A DNA stretch of 64,000 nucleotides from Sphingomonas sp. SRS2 (GCF_000971055.1 NZ_LARW01000097.1:1-64000); one strand, 5' to 3'. Shown: positions 25,604-35,981, numbered from the stretch's first letter. Made by a program: numbers and translations. The notes: generated by a model from the sequence alone, not told the origin.

Positions 25604-27184
25604 GCCCGGTGGCTTCGACGTGTAGTCATATGTCACCCGATTGATCCCCTGCACCTCGTTGACGATGCGCGTCGCCACGCGGCTCAGGAAGGCCGAGTCG
25701 AAGGGATAGACATCGGCGGTCATGCCGTCGGTCGAGGTGACGGCGCGCAGCGCGCAGACATAGTCATAGGTGCGGCCATCGCCCATCACGCCAACGGTGC
25801 GGACCGGCAGCAGTACCGCAAAGGCCTGCCAGATCGCATCATACAGCCCGGCGCGGCGAATCTCATCGAGATAGACCGCATCGGCCTTGCGCAATATATC
25901 GCAGCGATCCTTCGTGACTTCGCCGGGAATACGGATGCCGAGGCCCGGCCCAGGGAAGGGATGACGGCCGACGAAAATCTCGGGCAGTCCCAGCTCGCGG
26001 CCGAGGATGCGGACCTCGTCCTTGAAGAGTTCGCGCAGCGGCTCGACCAGCTTCATGTTCATCCGCTCGGGCAGGCCGCCGACATTGTGATGGCTCTTGA
26101 TCGTGACCGAGGGACCGCCAGTGAAGCTGACGCTCTCGATCACGTCGGGATAGAGCGTGCCCTGTGCCAGGAAATCGGCGCCGCCGATTTTCTTCGCCTC
26201 GGCTTCGAAAATCTCGATGAAAGTCTTGCCGATGAACTTGCGCTTGAGCTCGGGATCGGTGAGTCCCTTGAGGCCATTCAGGAACAGCGTTTCGGCGTTC
26301 ACATGGACCAGCGGGATGCCATAATGCTCGCGGAACAGGCTGACGACCTGATCGGCCTCGCCCAGCCGCATCAGGCCATGGTCAACGAACACGCAGGTGA
26401 GCTGGTCGCCGATCGCCTCATGGATCAGCACCGCCGCGACCGCGCTGTCGACGCCGCCTGACAGCCCGCAGATCACCCGGCCTGAGCCGACCTGCTTGCG
26501 GATCTCTTCGATCTTGGTCGCGCGGAACTCCGCCATCGTCCAGTCGCCGGCGAACCCGCAGACATGGCGCGCGAAATTGGCGATCAGCTTGCCGCCATCG
26601 GGCGTGTGAACCACCTCGGGGTGAAACTGGACGCCGTAAAACCGCCGCTTCTCGTCGGAGGTCACCGCGAAGGGCGCGCCTTCGGAGATCGCGATCGGCG
26701 AAAAACCCTCAGGCAGCGCGTCGACCTTATCGCCATGGCTCATCCAGACCTGATGCGCCTCGCCTTCCTTCCACAACCCGTCGAACAACGCCGAGCGGCC
26801 CCTGATCTCGATAAAGGCGCGGCCGAACTCGCGACTGTCGTGGCTGGGAGTTACCGATCCACCGAGCTGCTGACACATCGTCTGCTGGCCGTAGCATATG
26901 CCGAGGATCGGCACGCCCGCCTCGAAGAAGCGCTGCGGCGCGCGCGGGCTGCCGATATCCGCGACCGAGGCAGGCCCGCCCGAAAGGATGATACCCTTCG
27001 GATTGAGCCGGTCGAACGCGGCGTCGGCGGCGTTGAAGGGGGCGATTTCGCTGTACACACCGGCCTCCCGAACCCGTCGCGCGATGAGCTGGGTCACCTG
27101 GCTGCCGAAATCGACGATCAGGATCGATTCCTGCGGCTGGCTGCTGGGCTTCGGGGCGGCGGTGGCGGGAAGCTGGGCTGTCAT
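25586..27184 (-). CDS. guaA: GMP synthase (glutamine-hydrolysing)
   Basis: 532 residues. Glutamine amidotransferase class I domain ([20 protein letters not shown], catalytic Cys in GICYGQQTM) followed by the ATP-pyrophosphatase domain (P-loop [13 protein letters not shown]) and the dimerisation domain ending PPGTIEWE. It converts XMP to GMP. ATG 27184 is used, with a ~20-residue Ala/Pro-rich leader before the conserved [10 protein letters not shown]; a longer frame upstream is not in the family. Its 3' end borders the integrated element. Confidence 0.97.
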   Translation of the reverse strand: MTAQLPATAAPKPSSQPQESILIVDFGSQVTQLIARRVREAGVYSEIAPFNAADAAFDRLNPKGIILSGGPASVADIGSPRAPQRFFEAGVPILGICYGQQTMCQQLGGSVTPSHDSREFGRAFIEIRGRSALFDGLWKEGEAHQVWMSHGDKVDALPEGFSPIAISEGAPFAVTSDEKRRFYGVQFHPEVVHTPDGGKLIANFARHVCGFAGDWTMAEFRATKIEEIRKQVGSGRVICGLSGGVDSAVAAVLIHEAIGDQLTCVFVDHGLMRLGEADQVVSLFREHYGIPLVHVNAETLFLNGLKGLTDPELKRKFIGKTFIEIFEAEAKKIGGADFLAQGTLYPDVIESVSFTGGPSVTIKSHHNVGGLPERMNMKLVEPLRELFKDEVRILGRELGLPEIFVGRHPFPGPGLGIRIPGEVTKDRCDILRKADAVYLDEIRRAGLYDAIWQAFAVLLPVRTVGVMGDGRTYDYVCALRAVTSTDGMTADVYPFDSAFLSRVATRIVNEVQGINRVTYDYTSKPPGTIEWE

Positions 27185-27254
27185 GGGGAGCCGATAATGG
27201 CGGAGCGCGCCGCTGTCCAGCCAGTCGCCGCGATTATCGTGCGGATACAAAACG

Positions 27255-27281
27255 GCCCGCGCTCACCATGTGAGCGCGGGC
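27255..27281 (-). terminator. Terminator of the small secreted protein gene
   Basis: GCCCGCGCTCAC / GTGAGCGCGGGC perfect 12-bp stem with loop CAT, followed on the minus strand by CGTTTTG. It lies 24 bases after the stop at 27305 and before guaA. Confidence 0.8.
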
Positions 27282-27304
27282 TGCCGCTTAATCGTTGATA
27301 TGGC

Positions 27305-27778
27305 TCAGCGCGACGCCATCTTGTCGCCGAGTTCGAGATTCTCGATCTGGCCCTGCTGGACGCCGCAGAAGAAGTGACGATCGCCCCGCTCGGCGCGAAC
27401 CGTGCCGTCGACGCGCCAGCCATCGGGGCCGTCGCGGCCGACCGAGTCGACCTGCGCGACCGGGCCACGCGCCATGTTCTCGACCGCGCTGGTGCACATC
27501 GCCGCCACTTCACGGGCGTCCTCACCATCCTCGCGGAGGTCGTCGCGCTGATCGTCTGCGCGGCGCGACGGCGTGCCCTGATTCTTCTTTGACGCATTGG
27601 CAATCGCGAAGATGCCACCGGCGATTACGCCGCCGAGCAGGATGTTGCCGAACGTGTCGCCGCCACCGCGATGGTGGTGATGGCCATAGCCACCCCAGCG
27701 CGGACGCGCCGCCGCGGGCGATGCCGCCGTGGCCAACAGAGCCAGTGCCGTCGCCGAACCGATGAGTGCCTTGATCAT
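27305..27778 (-). CDS. Small secreted protein of unknown function
   Basis: 157 residues. Sec signal peptide (LIGSATALALLATAASPAAA), a His/Gly-rich stretch RWGGYGHHHHRGGG that could bind metal, a hydrophobic segment FGNILLGGVIAGGIFAIANA, then a charged domain with two cysteines (AAMCTSAV and HFFCGVQ) that may form a disulfide. Probably periplasmic or inner-membrane tethered. No function assigned. Confidence 0.75.
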   Translation of the reverse strand: MIKALIGSATALALLATAASPAAARPRWGGYGHHHHRGGGDTFGNILLGGVIAGGIFAIANASKKNQGTPSRRADDQRDDLREDGEDAREVAAMCTSAVENMARGPVAQVDSVGRDGPDGWRVDGTVRAERGDRHFFCGVQQGQIENLELGDKMASR

Positions 27779-27924
27779 CTCGATGCCCCGCTACCTGATA
27801 CGCAAATCATGATGGAATTAGCGATTAGCCGCCACATGCTTGCGACAAGCTGAATAGCTTCCCGCAACAGCGTCAATTCGCACTGCGCACCGCGCACTTG
27901 TGAACGCTCGCCAATCAGCCGCGC

Positions 27925-30057
27925 CTATTTCGGCAACGCCATTCCCGTCCAATGGCCCAAAAACGCCCACAGATCGGCATATTCTTCTATGACCTTGTCG
28001 GTCGGCTTGCCCGAACCATGGCCCGCGCGCGTCTCGATGCGGATGAGATGCGGCTTCGAGCCAAGCTGCGCGGCCTGCAGCGCGGCCGTGTATTTGAAGC
28101 TATGTCCTGGCACGACGCGGTCGTCGGTGTCGGCCGTCGTGACCATGATCGCGGGATAATCGGTCCCCGCGCGGATGTTGTGATAGGGCGAATAGGCTCG
28201 CAGCAGCTTGAAGTCTTCCGCCTTGCCGGGATCGCCATAGTCGTCGGTCCAGTAACGGCCCGCGGTGAAGCGATTGAAGCGCAGCATGTCCATCACGCCG
28301 ACCGCGGGATTGACAGCAGCGAACAGGTCGGGCCGCTGATTGACCACCGCGCCGATCAGCAGCCCGCCATTCGAGCGCCCCATCGCCGCAAGCCGTCCCT
28401 TTGCGCTGATTCCGCTGGAGATCAGATATTCGCCCGCCGCGATGAAATCGTCGAAGACATTCTGCTTCTGCGCGAGCCGGCCGGCATCGTGCCACGCCTT
28501 GCCATATTCACCGCCACCGCGAAGGTTTGCGACCGCATAGACGCCGCCCATCTCCATCCAACTGAGCGCCGCCGGGGAAAAAGCCGGCGTGACCGAGATA
28601 TTGAAGCCGCCATAGCCATAGAGTAGCGCCGGGGCGCCCGCGGGCGTGGACTTTTTCCTGGTGATGAACATCGGCACCCGCGTGCCGTCCTTCGAGGTGA
28701 AGAACTGCTGTTCGACGACATAGTCGGCGGGATCGAAGGCGAGCTTGGGCTGGATGAACAGCTCCATCTTGCCGGTCGAGGTGTTGAGCCGATAGATGGT
28801 TCCCGGCGTCGCATAGCTCGAGAAGCTGAAGAAGGTCTCCGGATCGCCCACCCGCCCACCAAAGCCCGCACCAGCGCCGATATCGGGCAGGGTGATCGGC
28901 CCAACTCTCGTGCCATCCAGCTCACGAAGCTCCGCCTCGGTCTTGGCATCGCCGAGATAGGCCAGGATCAGGCGGCTGCCGACGAGCGACACACCGACAA
29001 GCGTATCGGGAGATTGGGCGACGATCTCGACCGGCTTGAGGCGAGGCTCGGCCACATCGACCATCACCACGCGCTGGCGTGGCGCCTTGAGGTTGGTGCG
29101 GAAGTAGAATCGGCTGCCGATGCTCCCCGCCAGCGCCCATTCGTTGACGAATCCCTTGACCAGCTTGCGCGGCTTCGGGTCAGCCTCGGCGAGGTCGAAC
29201 AAGGTCAGCTCGTAGCGTTCGTCGGTCCCCTCGGACGAGGTGACGAGGGCGTAGCGCCCGTCCTGTGTGGTTTCGACGCTATGGTTGAGCCTGGGCCGGG
29301 CGGGCGTCGCATAGAGCAGGCGATCCTCGGACTGACGCGTCCCGATCCGATGATAATAGACCTGGTGGTTCAGGTTGAGCTGCTGGAAGGCGGCGTCTTT
29401 GCCGGGCTCCGGGAAACGCGAATAGAAGAAGCCCTTACCATCGCCGTCCCAGGCGAGATCGGAGAATTTCACCCATTTTATCTCATCGTCGAGCGTCTTG
29501 CCGGTGACGACGTCGATGACCCGCAGCGTGCGCCAGTCACTGCCGCCGTCCTGGATCGAGTAGAGCAGCAGATCACCATTGTTGGAGGGCCGCCATTCGT
29601 CGAGCGCGGTCGCGCCGTCCTTCGCCCAACCGCTCGGATCGAGCAGCTTGCGCTCCTTACCGTCCAGCCCGTCGCGCACCAGCAAATCCGGCTGGTTCTG
29701 CAACCCGCTGTTGTGGGTATAGAAATAATGGCTGCCGCGCTTGCGGGGAACGCCATAGCGTTCGTAATTCCATAATGTCTTGAGCCGCGCCTTGATCGCG
29801 TCGCGGCTGCCCAGCGTTTCAAGATAGCGCTCGGTGATGCTGTTTTCCTGATCGACCCAGCGCGCGACCGATTCGTCGGTGCGTACGTCATTCTCCAGCC
29901 AGCGATAGGGATCGGCCACTGGGACGCCGAACTGTGTCTCAACGAGGTCGTCGCGCCGCGTCTCGGGATAGGTGATGGTGTCTGCGGCCGTGGCGGGCAT
30001 GGTCATGGTCATCATCATCAAGGCAAAAAAGGCGGCGGGCACCCGGTTCGGCGACAT
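27925..30057 (-). CDS. Prolyl oligopeptidase, S9A family
   Basis: 710 residues. Signal peptide (FFALMMMTMTMPATAADT) indicates export. N-terminal seven-bladed propeller (DPYRWLENDVRTDESVARWV ...) and a C-terminal alpha/beta-hydrolase domain with nucleophile GRSNGGLLIG, aspartate in TADTDDRVVPGHS and histidine in RAGHGSGKPT. It cleaves short peptides after proline. Alone between the secreted-protein gene and rplQ. Confidence 0.93.
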   Translation of the reverse strand: MSPNRVPAAFFALMMMTMTMPATAADTITYPETRRDDLVETQFGVPVADPYRWLENDVRTDESVARWVDQENSITERYLETLGSRDAIKARLKTLWNYERYGVPRKRGSHYFYTHNSGLQNQPDLLVRDGLDGKERKLLDPSGWAKDGATALDEWRPSNNGDLLLYSIQDGGSDWRTLRVIDVVTGKTLDDEIKWVKFSDLAWDGDGKGFFYSRFPEPGKDAAFQQLNLNHQVYYHRIGTRQSEDRLLYATPARPRLNHSVETTQDGRYALVTSSEGTDERYELTLFDLAEADPKPRKLVKGFVNEWALAGSIGSRFYFRTNLKAPRQRVVMVDVAEPRLKPVEIVAQSPDTLVGVSLVGSRLILAYLGDAKTEAELRELDGTRVGPITLPDIGAGAGFGGRVGDPETFFSFSSYATPGTIYRLNTSTGKMELFIQPKLAFDPADYVVEQQFFTSKDGTRVPMFITRKKSTPAGAPALLYGYGGFNISVTPAFSPAALSWMEMGGVYAVANLRGGGEYGKAWHDAGRLAQKQNVFDDFIAAGEYLISSGISAKGRLAAMGRSNGGLLIGAVVNQRPDLFAAVNPAVGVMDMLRFNRFTAGRYWTDDYGDPGKAEDFKLLRAYSPYHNIRAGTDYPAIMVTTADTDDRVVPGHSFKYTAALQAAQLGSKPHLIRIETRAGHGSGKPTDKVIEEYADLWAFLGHWTGMALPK

Positions 30058-30087
30058 CAGACAGGCTCTCCCGAGATTGAGTCACAT

Positions 30088-30126
30088 AAAAAGAGCCGCG
30101 AGCGTAACGCCCGCGGCTCCCTTTTT
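30088..30126 (-). terminator. Terminator after rplQ
   Basis: GAGCCGCGAGCG / CGCCCGCGGCTC forms a long stem with loop TAA and T-runs on both sides; on the minus strand it ends the rpsM-rpsK-rpoA-rplQ transcript. Confidence 0.88.
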
Positions 30127-30151
30127 GCAATGCTGTCAGTATCTAAACCGA

Positions 30152-30574
30152 TCAGGCGGCTTCGGCGACGTCCTCGTCGCTCTCGACCGGGCCCGAATCC
30201 TGGCCCTTAGCGGAGACGTCGCGGTCGACGAACTCGATGATCGCCATGTGAGCGGCGTCCGATGCGCGGATGCCTGCCTTGATGACGCGGGTGTAACCGC
30301 CATTACGGCTCGCGTAGCGCTCGGCCAGGACGTCGAACAGCTTCTTCAGCTGGGTATCGTCGAGCAGGCGCGCATGGGCGAGACGGCGATTAGCCAGGCC
30401 ACCCTTCTTGGCGAGCGTGATCAGCTTCTCGACATAGGGGCGAAGCTCCTTCGCCTTGGCGAGCGTTGTCGTGATCTGCTCATGCTTGATGAGCGCCGCC
30501 GACTGATTGCGGAACAGGGCGGTACGATGAGATCCGGTCCGCTGAAGCTTACGACCGCCAACACGATGACGCAT
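30152..30574 (-). CDS. rplQ: 50S ribosomal protein L17
   Basis: 140 residues. [20 protein letters not shown] is the invariant L17 N-terminus, followed by [21 protein letters not shown] ~20-residue acidic C-terminal tail ([14 protein letters not shown]) extends beyond the E. coli protein. Last gene of the rpsM-rpsK-rpoA-rplQ unit, ended by a terminator. L17 sits at the base of the large subunit. Confidence 0.97.
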   Translation of the reverse strand: MRHRVGGRKLQRTGSHRTALFRNQSAALIKHEQITTTLAKAKELRPYVEKLITLAKKGGLANRRLAHARLLDDTQLKKLFDVLAERYASRNGGYTRVIKAGIRASDAAHMAIIEFVDRDVSAKGQDSGPVESDEDVAEAA

Positions 30575-30662
30575 GATATTTTCCTTCGTTTGTCAGAGGG
30601 CCGTGCGAGGTACCCCAAGCCAGGCGGTGATTGAGGGCACCGCCCCTACCCTGTTCGATGGA

Positions 30663-30684
30663 GCGGGGAGGCAAGCCTCCCCGC
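30663..30684. other. Strong hairpin between rpoA and rplQ
   Basis: GCGGGGAGG-CAAG-CCTCCCCGC is a near-perfect stem 6 bases after the rpoA stop, without a T-run. It may modulate rplQ expression or protect mRNA ends. Confidence 0.55.
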
Positions 30685-30689
30685 ACGCA

Positions 30690-31751
30690 TCAGAATTCCT
30701 GTTCGAGCTTCTTGGCCATTTCCTCGATATTCTCAGGCGGCCAGCCGGGGATTTCCATGCCCAGGCGCAGCCCCATCGAAGCGAGGACTTCCTTGATCTC
30801 GTTGAGCGACTTGCGGCCGAAGTTCGGCGTGCGCAGCATCTCGGCTTCGGTCTTCTGGACCAGATCGCCGATGTAGATGATGTTGTCGTTCTTGAGGCAA
30901 TTGGCCGAACGGACGCTGAGTTCCAGCTCGTCGACCTTTTTGAGAAGGTAACGGTTGAGCTGGTTGGCGTCGCCTTCGGGCTCTGCACCACCGGCAGCCG
31001 GCGAAGCGGCGCCCGCGGTCGGGGCCGAAATGGCCATGCCGTCGTCGAAGTGGACGAACAGCTGGAGCTGATCCTGCAGGATGCGCGCCGAATAGGCGAG
31101 TGCGTCCTCGGGGGTCACGGTGCCGTCGGTCTCGATCGTCAGGGTGAGCTTGTCATAGTCAAGCTCCTGTCCGACGCGGGTATTCTCGACCTTATAGGCG
31201 ACCTGACGGACCGGCGAATAAAGCGCGTCGACCGGGATGAGGCCGATCGGCGCGTCGACCGGACGGTTCGCCGCGGCGGTGACATAGCCCTTACCGATGT
31301 CGGCGGTCAGCTCCATGTTGAGCGTCGCGGCCTCATCGAGGTGGCAGATCACGAGATCGGGGTTCATCACCTCGATGTCGCCGGTGGAGGCGATCATGCC
31401 CGCGGTGACTTCAGCCGGGCCCGTGGCGGAGAGCTGGAGGCGCTTCGGCCCCTCGCCCTGCATCTTGAGCGCGATCTGCTTCACGTTGAGGACGATATCG
31501 GTCACGTCTTCGCGGACACCCGCGAGCGACGAGAACTCATGAAGGACGTTCTCGATCTTGATCGACGTAACGGCCGCGCCCTGCAGCGAGGACAGCAGCA
31601 CGCGGCGCAGCGAGTTGCCGAGCGTCAGGCCGAAGCCACGCTCGAGCGGCTCAGCGACGAAGGTCGCCTTGCGCTTGCTATCGCCGCCCGACTTCTTTTC
31701 GAGGCCATTCGGCTTCTTGAGTTCCTGCCAGTTCTTTGCGTTGACAGCCAC
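30690..31751 (-). CDS. rpoA: RNA polymerase alpha subunit
   Basis: 353 residues. N-terminal assembly domain ([20 protein letters not shown] at about 40-60, [13 protein letters not shown]) and the C-terminal domain that contacts UP elements and activators ([40 protein letters not shown]). The linker near 245-260 is Ala/Gly/Pro rich. The start ATG 31751 gives [20 protein letters not shown], typical of sphingomonads. Confidence 0.98.
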   Translation of the reverse strand: MAVNAKNWQELKKPNGLEKKSGGDSKRKATFVAEPLERGFGLTLGNSLRRVLLSSLQGAAVTSIKIENVLHEFSSLAGVREDVTDIVLNVKQIALKMQGEGPKRLQLSATGPAEVTAGMIASTGDIEVMNPDLVICHLDEAATLNMELTADIGKGYVTAAANRPVDAPIGLIPVDALYSPVRQVAYKVENTRVGQELDYDKLTLTIETDGTVTPEDALAYSARILQDQLQLFVHFDDGMAISAPTAGAASPAAGGAEPEGDANQLNRYLLKKVDELELSVRSANCLKNDNIIYIGDLVQKTEAEMLRTPNFGRKSLNEIKEVLASMGLRLGMEIPGWPPENIEEMAKKLEQEF

Positions 31752-31832
31752 TGTGTTCCCCTTGGGGTATGGCAGGCGCGGAAGGCCACCTGCCGGAAGA
31801 TTTGAAACGAAGGCCGCAGCCTCCGTGCCGGA

Positions 31833-32222
31833 TCAGACGCGACGGCGCTTCGACGGACGAACGCCATTGTGCGGGATCGGCGTCACGTCACGGATCGACG
31901 TGATGTGAAAGCCGACCGCCTGGAGCGCGCGCAGCGCCGACTCGCGGCCCGAGCCGGGGCCCTTGACCTCGACTTCGAGCGTGCGGACGCCATGTTCGGC
32001 GGCCTTCTTGCCCGCGTCCTCGGCGGCGACCTGGGCGGCGTAAGGGGTCGACTTGCGGCTCCCCTTGAAGCCCATCATGCCCGCCGACGACCAAGCAATT
32101 GCATTGCCCTGTGCGTCGGTGATCGTGATCATCGTGTTGTTGAAGCTGGCGTTCACATGCGCGACGCCGGCGGTGATGTTCTTGCGCTCGCGGCGGCGAA
32201 TGCGCTGGGGTTCACGTGCCAT
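31833..32222 (-). CDS. rpsK: 30S ribosomal protein S11
   Basis: 129 residues. [20 protein letters not shown] and the C-terminal [10 protein letters not shown] are diagnostic; S11 lies in the platform of the small subunit near the decoding region. Located 62 bp after rpsM and 81 bp before rpoA. Confidence 0.98.
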   Translation of the reverse strand: MAREPQRIRRRERKNITAGVAHVNASFNNTMITITDAQGNAIAWSSAGMMGFKGSRKSTPYAAQVAAEDAGKKAAEHGVRTLEVEVKGPGSGRESALRALQAVGFHITSIRDVTPIPHNGVRPSKRRRV

Positions 32223-32284
32223 GTTATCCGTTTCCTACCTGAAGGAGCGAATGCCGAAACCCGAAGGCCCGGCACTCAAGCCCA

Positions 32285-32653
32285 TTACTTCTTCTTGCCG
32301 GCAATCGGCTTGGCCTTGCCCTTGCGGGTGCGCGCATTGGTGTGCGTGCGCTGGCCACGGACCGGAAGGCCCTTGCGATGACGCAGGCCGCGATAGCAGG
32401 CCAGATCCATCAGGCGCTTGATGTTCATCGCCACCTGGCGGCGAAGATCGCCTTCCACGGTATAGCTGGCGTCGATCGCCTCGCGGATCTGGAGAACTTC
32501 CTGATCGCTGAGGTCCTGGACGCGACGCTGCGGCTCGATACCGAGCTTGGTGGTGATTTCCTTGGCCTTGGTCGAGCCAATGCCGTGAATATAGGTCAGC
32601 GCGATTTCGACGCGCTTGTTGGTCGGGATATTAACGCCCGCGATACGTGCCAC
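32285..32653 (-). CDS. rpsM: 30S ribosomal protein S13
   Basis: 122 residues from a GTG start at 32653 ([18 protein letters not shown]), preceded by AGGAGAA. The C-terminal basic tail [20 protein letters not shown] contacts tRNA in the head of the small subunit. The longer ATG frame upstream is rejected because the conserved N-terminus begins here. First gene of its unit; unlike most relatives it is not directly behind adk. Confidence 0.97.
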   Translation of the reverse strand: MARIAGVNIPTNKRVEIALTYIHGIGSTKAKEITTKLGIEPQRRVQDLSDQEVLQIREAIDASYTVEGDLRRQVAMNIKRLMDLACYRGLRHRKGLPVRGQRTHTNARTRKGKAKPIAGKKK

Positions 32654-32990
32654 TGTGCAATTCTCCTGCTCCACGGGGTAGCTGGCGAACCACCCCATCT
32701 CGACGCTCGCCCCATTGGACCGGGGCCGCCCCCAGAACGCAACAAACACGGCACGCGCGCAAAGCGGCACCGATCAGAGCGGTATGGGAGCGAGCGTCAC
32801 TACTGCGCGAGTCCGAGACTGTCAAGCGCGTGACCGGACTCAATTACACACTTTTGGCGACAAGGTGCAAGGCGCGCATATCCTTGGAGCACTGAGCATC
32901 CCGGCCTATAGCGATGGCCGACGCAGGGAGGAATGGGGATGCTGATCGGGGTTGGCGGACGAAGACCGACGACGGGGACGCCCGCGCCAC
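32654..32990. promoter_or_regulatory. Divergent intergenic region with a short upstream ORF
   Basis: About 340 bp between rpsM and the acyltransferase gene. It must hold the promoter of the rpsM unit because adk is far away. Near its end, AGGGAGGA precedes ATG 32933 of a 23-codon ORF (MGMLIGVGG ..., stop 33002-33004) that overlaps the likely acyltransferase start. No clear -35/-10 pair could be fixed by eye. Confidence 0.5.
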
Positions 32991-34139
32991 ATGCGGGCCG
33001 GTGATCGCCTGGGCCGGGGTCTGCTGATACCCCAGGATGGCGCCGGCTTCTATCGCAACAATTTCGACGCCCTCCGCCTGATGATGGCGCTGCTCGTCGT
33101 GTTTTCGCACAGCTATGCGCTGGCGCTCGGCAGCGAAGAGCGCGAGCCGCTGTCGATCGCGACCAACGGCCATTACAACAGCGGCAATATCGGCGTCTGG
33201 GTGTTCTTCGTCATCAGCGGCTTCCTGATAGCACGCAGTTTCGAGCAATCGCGCTCGTTCGGCAGCTTCCTGTCGAAACGAATCCGCCGCATCTATCCGG
33301 GCTATTTGGCCGCGACGTCGGTCTGCGCCTTCATCGTCATCCCGATCTTCGCTCCGCCTGGCTTCGCGCTGGACCTCGCGGACATCGCGCGCACGATCGC
33401 CGGCAATCTGTTGCTCGGCAATATCTTCCCTCTGCCCGAACCTTTCACGGGCAACCCGATCACCGCGGTCAACGGGGCACTGTGGAGCATCAAGTACGAA
33501 TTCCTGTGCTATCTCGGACTGGCGCTGCTCGGCATACTGGCGCTGAGCGTGCGACGCTGGACGGTGCCCCTGCTCTACCTAGCGGTAATCGCGACCTGGT
33601 GCTGGCTCGACGCGACCGGGCGCAAACCGGGCGGCCCCGCGCTGGTCGCCGAGGTCATCGGCTTTCCCTATCAATGGTTCCGGGTGCTGCCCAACTTCCT
33701 CCTGGGCATGATCGCCTATCTGCTGCGCGATCATATCCCGCGTTCGACGCCACTGCTGATCGCCGGCCTGATCGCCTGCTTCATGGCTTTCCACCTCGGC
33801 GGACGCGGTGCTGGCGGAATGATCGCGGCGCATCTGATCGCGCCGCCGGTGCTCGCCTATCTGGTCTTCTGGTTCGCCTATCATCCCCGCATCCGCCTGT
33901 CGCGATTCGCCCGCCATGGGGACTTCTCCTACGGCGCCTATCTCTACGCCTATGTGATCCAGCAGATGCTGGTGGCGACGCTCGACCTTCCCTTCCCGCT
34001 CTTCATCCTGCTCTCGATGCTGCTGGCCCTGGCGGCCGGCGTCGCGAGCTGGTGGCTGGTCGAGCGGCATTTCCTGAAGCGTGGGACGCATCCCGCCGAT
34101 CACCGGCCACAAAAGAAAGGGGCGCCCGCTCAATCCTGA
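32991..34139 (+). CDS. Acyltransferase 3 family membrane protein
   Basis: 382 residues with about ten membrane segments. NNFDALRLMMALLVVFSHSY contains the catalytic-type histidine after R-x10-H spacing, and GVWVFFVISGFLIARS is the second family motif. Such enzymes O-acetylate or succinylate surface polysaccharides or lipids. Start is uncertain: ATG 32991 is preferred, a TTG at 32952 also keeps the frame, and the only strong ribosome binding site belongs to the short ORF just upstream. Confidence 0.88.
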   Translation: MRAGDRLGRGLLIPQDGAGFYRNNFDALRLMMALLVVFSHSYALALGSEEREPLSIATNGHYNSGNIGVWVFFVISGFLIARSFEQSRSFGSFLSKRIRRIYPGYLAATSVCAFIVIPIFAPPGFALDLADIARTIAGNLLLGNIFPLPEPFTGNPITAVNGALWSIKYEFLCYLGLALLGILALSVRRWTVPLLYLAVIATWCWLDATGRKPGGPALVAEVIGFPYQWFRVLPNFLLGMIAYLLRDHIPRSTPLLIAGLIACFMAFHLGGRGAGGMIAAHLIAPPVLAYLVFWFAYHPRIRLSRFARHGDFSYGAYLYAYVIQQMLVATLDLPFPLFILLSMLLALAAGVASWWLVERHFLKRGTHPADHRPQKKGAPAQS

Positions 34140-34152
34140 GCGGACGCCCCGT
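34117..34152. terminator. Shared terminator of acyltransferase gene and gdhA
   Basis: GGGGCGCCCGCTCA / TGAGCGGACGCCCC forms a 14-bp stem with one mismatch, loop ATCC; the acyltransferase stop codon is in the right arm. gdhA ends 27 bases away on the other strand. Confidence 0.7.
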
Positions 34153-34176
34153 CCTCAACCCGTCAGGGGCGATGGA

Positions 34177-35538
34177 TCACACCACGCCGTAAGCGAGCAT
34201 CGCGTCGGCGACCTTCTTGAAGCCCGCGATGTTCGCGCCCTTCACATAGTCGATATGATCGCTGCCGGCGGCACCGCCATATTCGATGCAGCGCGAGTGG
34301 ATGCCCTGCATGATGTCGAGCAGGAGGCGCTGAAGCTCCTCTTCCTTCCACGAGATGCGCGCCGAATTCTGGCTCATCTCGAGGCCGGAAACCGCAACGC
34401 CACCGGCATTGGCGGCCTTGCCCGGCGCGAACAGGATCTTCGCCTTCTTGAAGACATGGGTGCCTTCGAGCGTGGTCGGCATGTTGGCGCCTTCGGCGAC
34501 CGCGATGCAGCCATTCTTCACGAGCACCGCGGCCTCATCGGCATTGAGCTCGTTCTGCGTCGCGCAAGGCACCGCCACGTCGCAGGGCACGGCCCACGGA
34601 CGCGCGCCGCCGCCGTGGAACTGGGCGCCCTTGAACTCCTTCACATATTCGGAGATGCGGCCGCGGCGGACATTCTTGAGTTCCTTGACCCAGTTGACCT
34701 TCTCCTGGGTGATGCCTTCCGGATCGTAGATATAGCCTTCCGAGTCCGACAGGGTCAGCACCTTGCCACCCAGCTGGTTGATCTTCTCGGCGGCGTGCGT
34801 CGCGACATTGCCCGAACCCGAGACGACCGCGTTCAGGCCGACCATCTCCTTGCCCTTGTGCTTCAGCATCTCGTTCAGGAAGTACACCGCGCCATAGCCC
34901 GTCGCTTCGGTACGGATCAGCGAGCCGCCATATTCAAGGCCCTTGCCGGTCAGCACGCCGGTGAACTCGTTGGTCAGGCGCTTATACTGGCCGAACATAT
35001 AGCCGATCTCTCGGCCACCCACGCCGATGTCGCCAGCGGGGACGTCCACGTCCGCGCCGATGTGGCGATAGAGCTCGTTCATGAAGCTCTGACAGAAGCG
35101 CATCACTTCATTGGCGCTCTTGCCCTTCGGGTTGAAGTTGGAGCCGCCCTTGCCGCCGCCCATCGGCAGGCCGGTCAGCGCGTTCTTGAAGGTCTGCTCG
35201 AACGCCAGGAACTTCAGAACGCTCTCCGTCACCGACGGATGGAAGCGGATGCCGCCCTTGTACGGCCCGATCGAATTGTTGTTCTGGACGCGCCAGCCAC
35301 GCTGCACGCGGATGTTGCCGTTGTCGTCCTCCCAGCAGACGCGGAAGCTGATCACGCGATCGGGCTCCGCGATGCGGCGGAGGATCTGATATTTGTGGTA
35401 TTGTTCCTTGTCGGCGATGAAGTCGAAGATATCCTCGGCGACTTCCTGCACCGCCTGGGCAAATTCGGGCTGACCCGGATTGCGCTTTTTCACACCCTCG
35501 ACGAACGACGCCAAGTCGACATGATCAGAAACGGCCAT
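34177..35538 (-). CDS. gdhA: NADP-specific glutamate dehydrogenase
   Basis: 453 residues of the hexameric small-type enzyme. Active-site region GLPMGGGKGGSNFNPKGKSA (catalytic lysines) at about 120-140, DVDVPAGDIGVGGREIGYM, and nucleotide-binding SGSGNVATHAAEKINQLGGK near 240. It makes glutamate from 2-oxoglutarate and ammonia. ATG 35538 is chosen over upstream frame extension because MAVSDHVDLASFVEGVKKRN matches the family start. It sits in the middle of the ribosomal protein array. Confidence 0.95.
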   Translation of the reverse strand: MAVSDHVDLASFVEGVKKRNPGQPEFAQAVQEVAEDIFDFIADKEQYHKYQILRRIAEPDRVISFRVCWEDDNGNIRVQRGWRVQNNNSIGPYKGGIRFHPSVTESVLKFLAFEQTFKNALTGLPMGGGKGGSNFNPKGKSANEVMRFCQSFMNELYRHIGADVDVPAGDIGVGGREIGYMFGQYKRLTNEFTGVLTGKGLEYGGSLIRTEATGYGAVYFLNEMLKHKGKEMVGLNAVVSGSGNVATHAAEKINQLGGKVLTLSDSEGYIYDPEGITQEKVNWVKELKNVRRGRISEYVKEFKGAQFHGGGARPWAVPCDVAVPCATQNELNADEAAVLVKNGCIAVAEGANMPTTLEGTHVFKKAKILFAPGKAANAGGVAVSGLEMSQNSARISWKEEELQRLLLDIMQGIHSRCIEYGGAAGSDHIDYVKGANIAGFKKVADAMLAYGVV

Positions 35539-35747
35539 AATTGAATTCCCCTGCTCCTCAGGCGCAATCCTATCCCCATGAGACTCGGCGCCCGTAATCG
35601 GAGGCATCCCGCGATTCGGGCAAGCGAGCAAGGACTTTCAGCAGGATTTTGTGGGAGAATTTAACCAATTATGTCGCCGACGCCATGTTGCTTGAATGAT
35701 ATCGTCGCAAATGCATCTTTTGGCGGTGCGGCGCCGTATCTTGCGGC

Positions 35748-35981
35748 TTACCAATGCCCCCACCACAGAAATATGGATTCAAGCAGAGAGCTGGGGCCGC
35801 CCAGGCCCAATGCCAGGATAATGCCGACGATCAGGAAAAGCGCCGCCCAGTGATAGGCGCGGCGCGCCAGGCTGAACAAATAGGTGAGCCATGCAACGCT
35901 CTCGCGGCCGACGCTGGATGAACGCCGCCTCCGCCGTCTCCGTCGCCTGACCGGTTGCTGTTCCATGACAGCGCGCAACAT
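35748..35981 (-). CDS. Small arginine-rich membrane protein
   Basis: 77 residues (62-72 if a later ATG, e.g. 35966, is used). A run RRRRRRRRRSSSVG at about 12-25 is followed by an aromatic stretch and one membrane helix (WAALFLIVGIILALGLGG). Arg-rich N-terminus inside, C-terminus outside is expected. No family recognised; placed between adk and gdhA with no clear ribosome binding site. Confidence 0.55.
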   Translation of the reverse strand: MLRAVMEQQPVRRRRRRRRRSSSVGRESVAWLTYLFSLARRAYHWAALFLIVGIILALGLGGPSSLLESIFLWWGHW

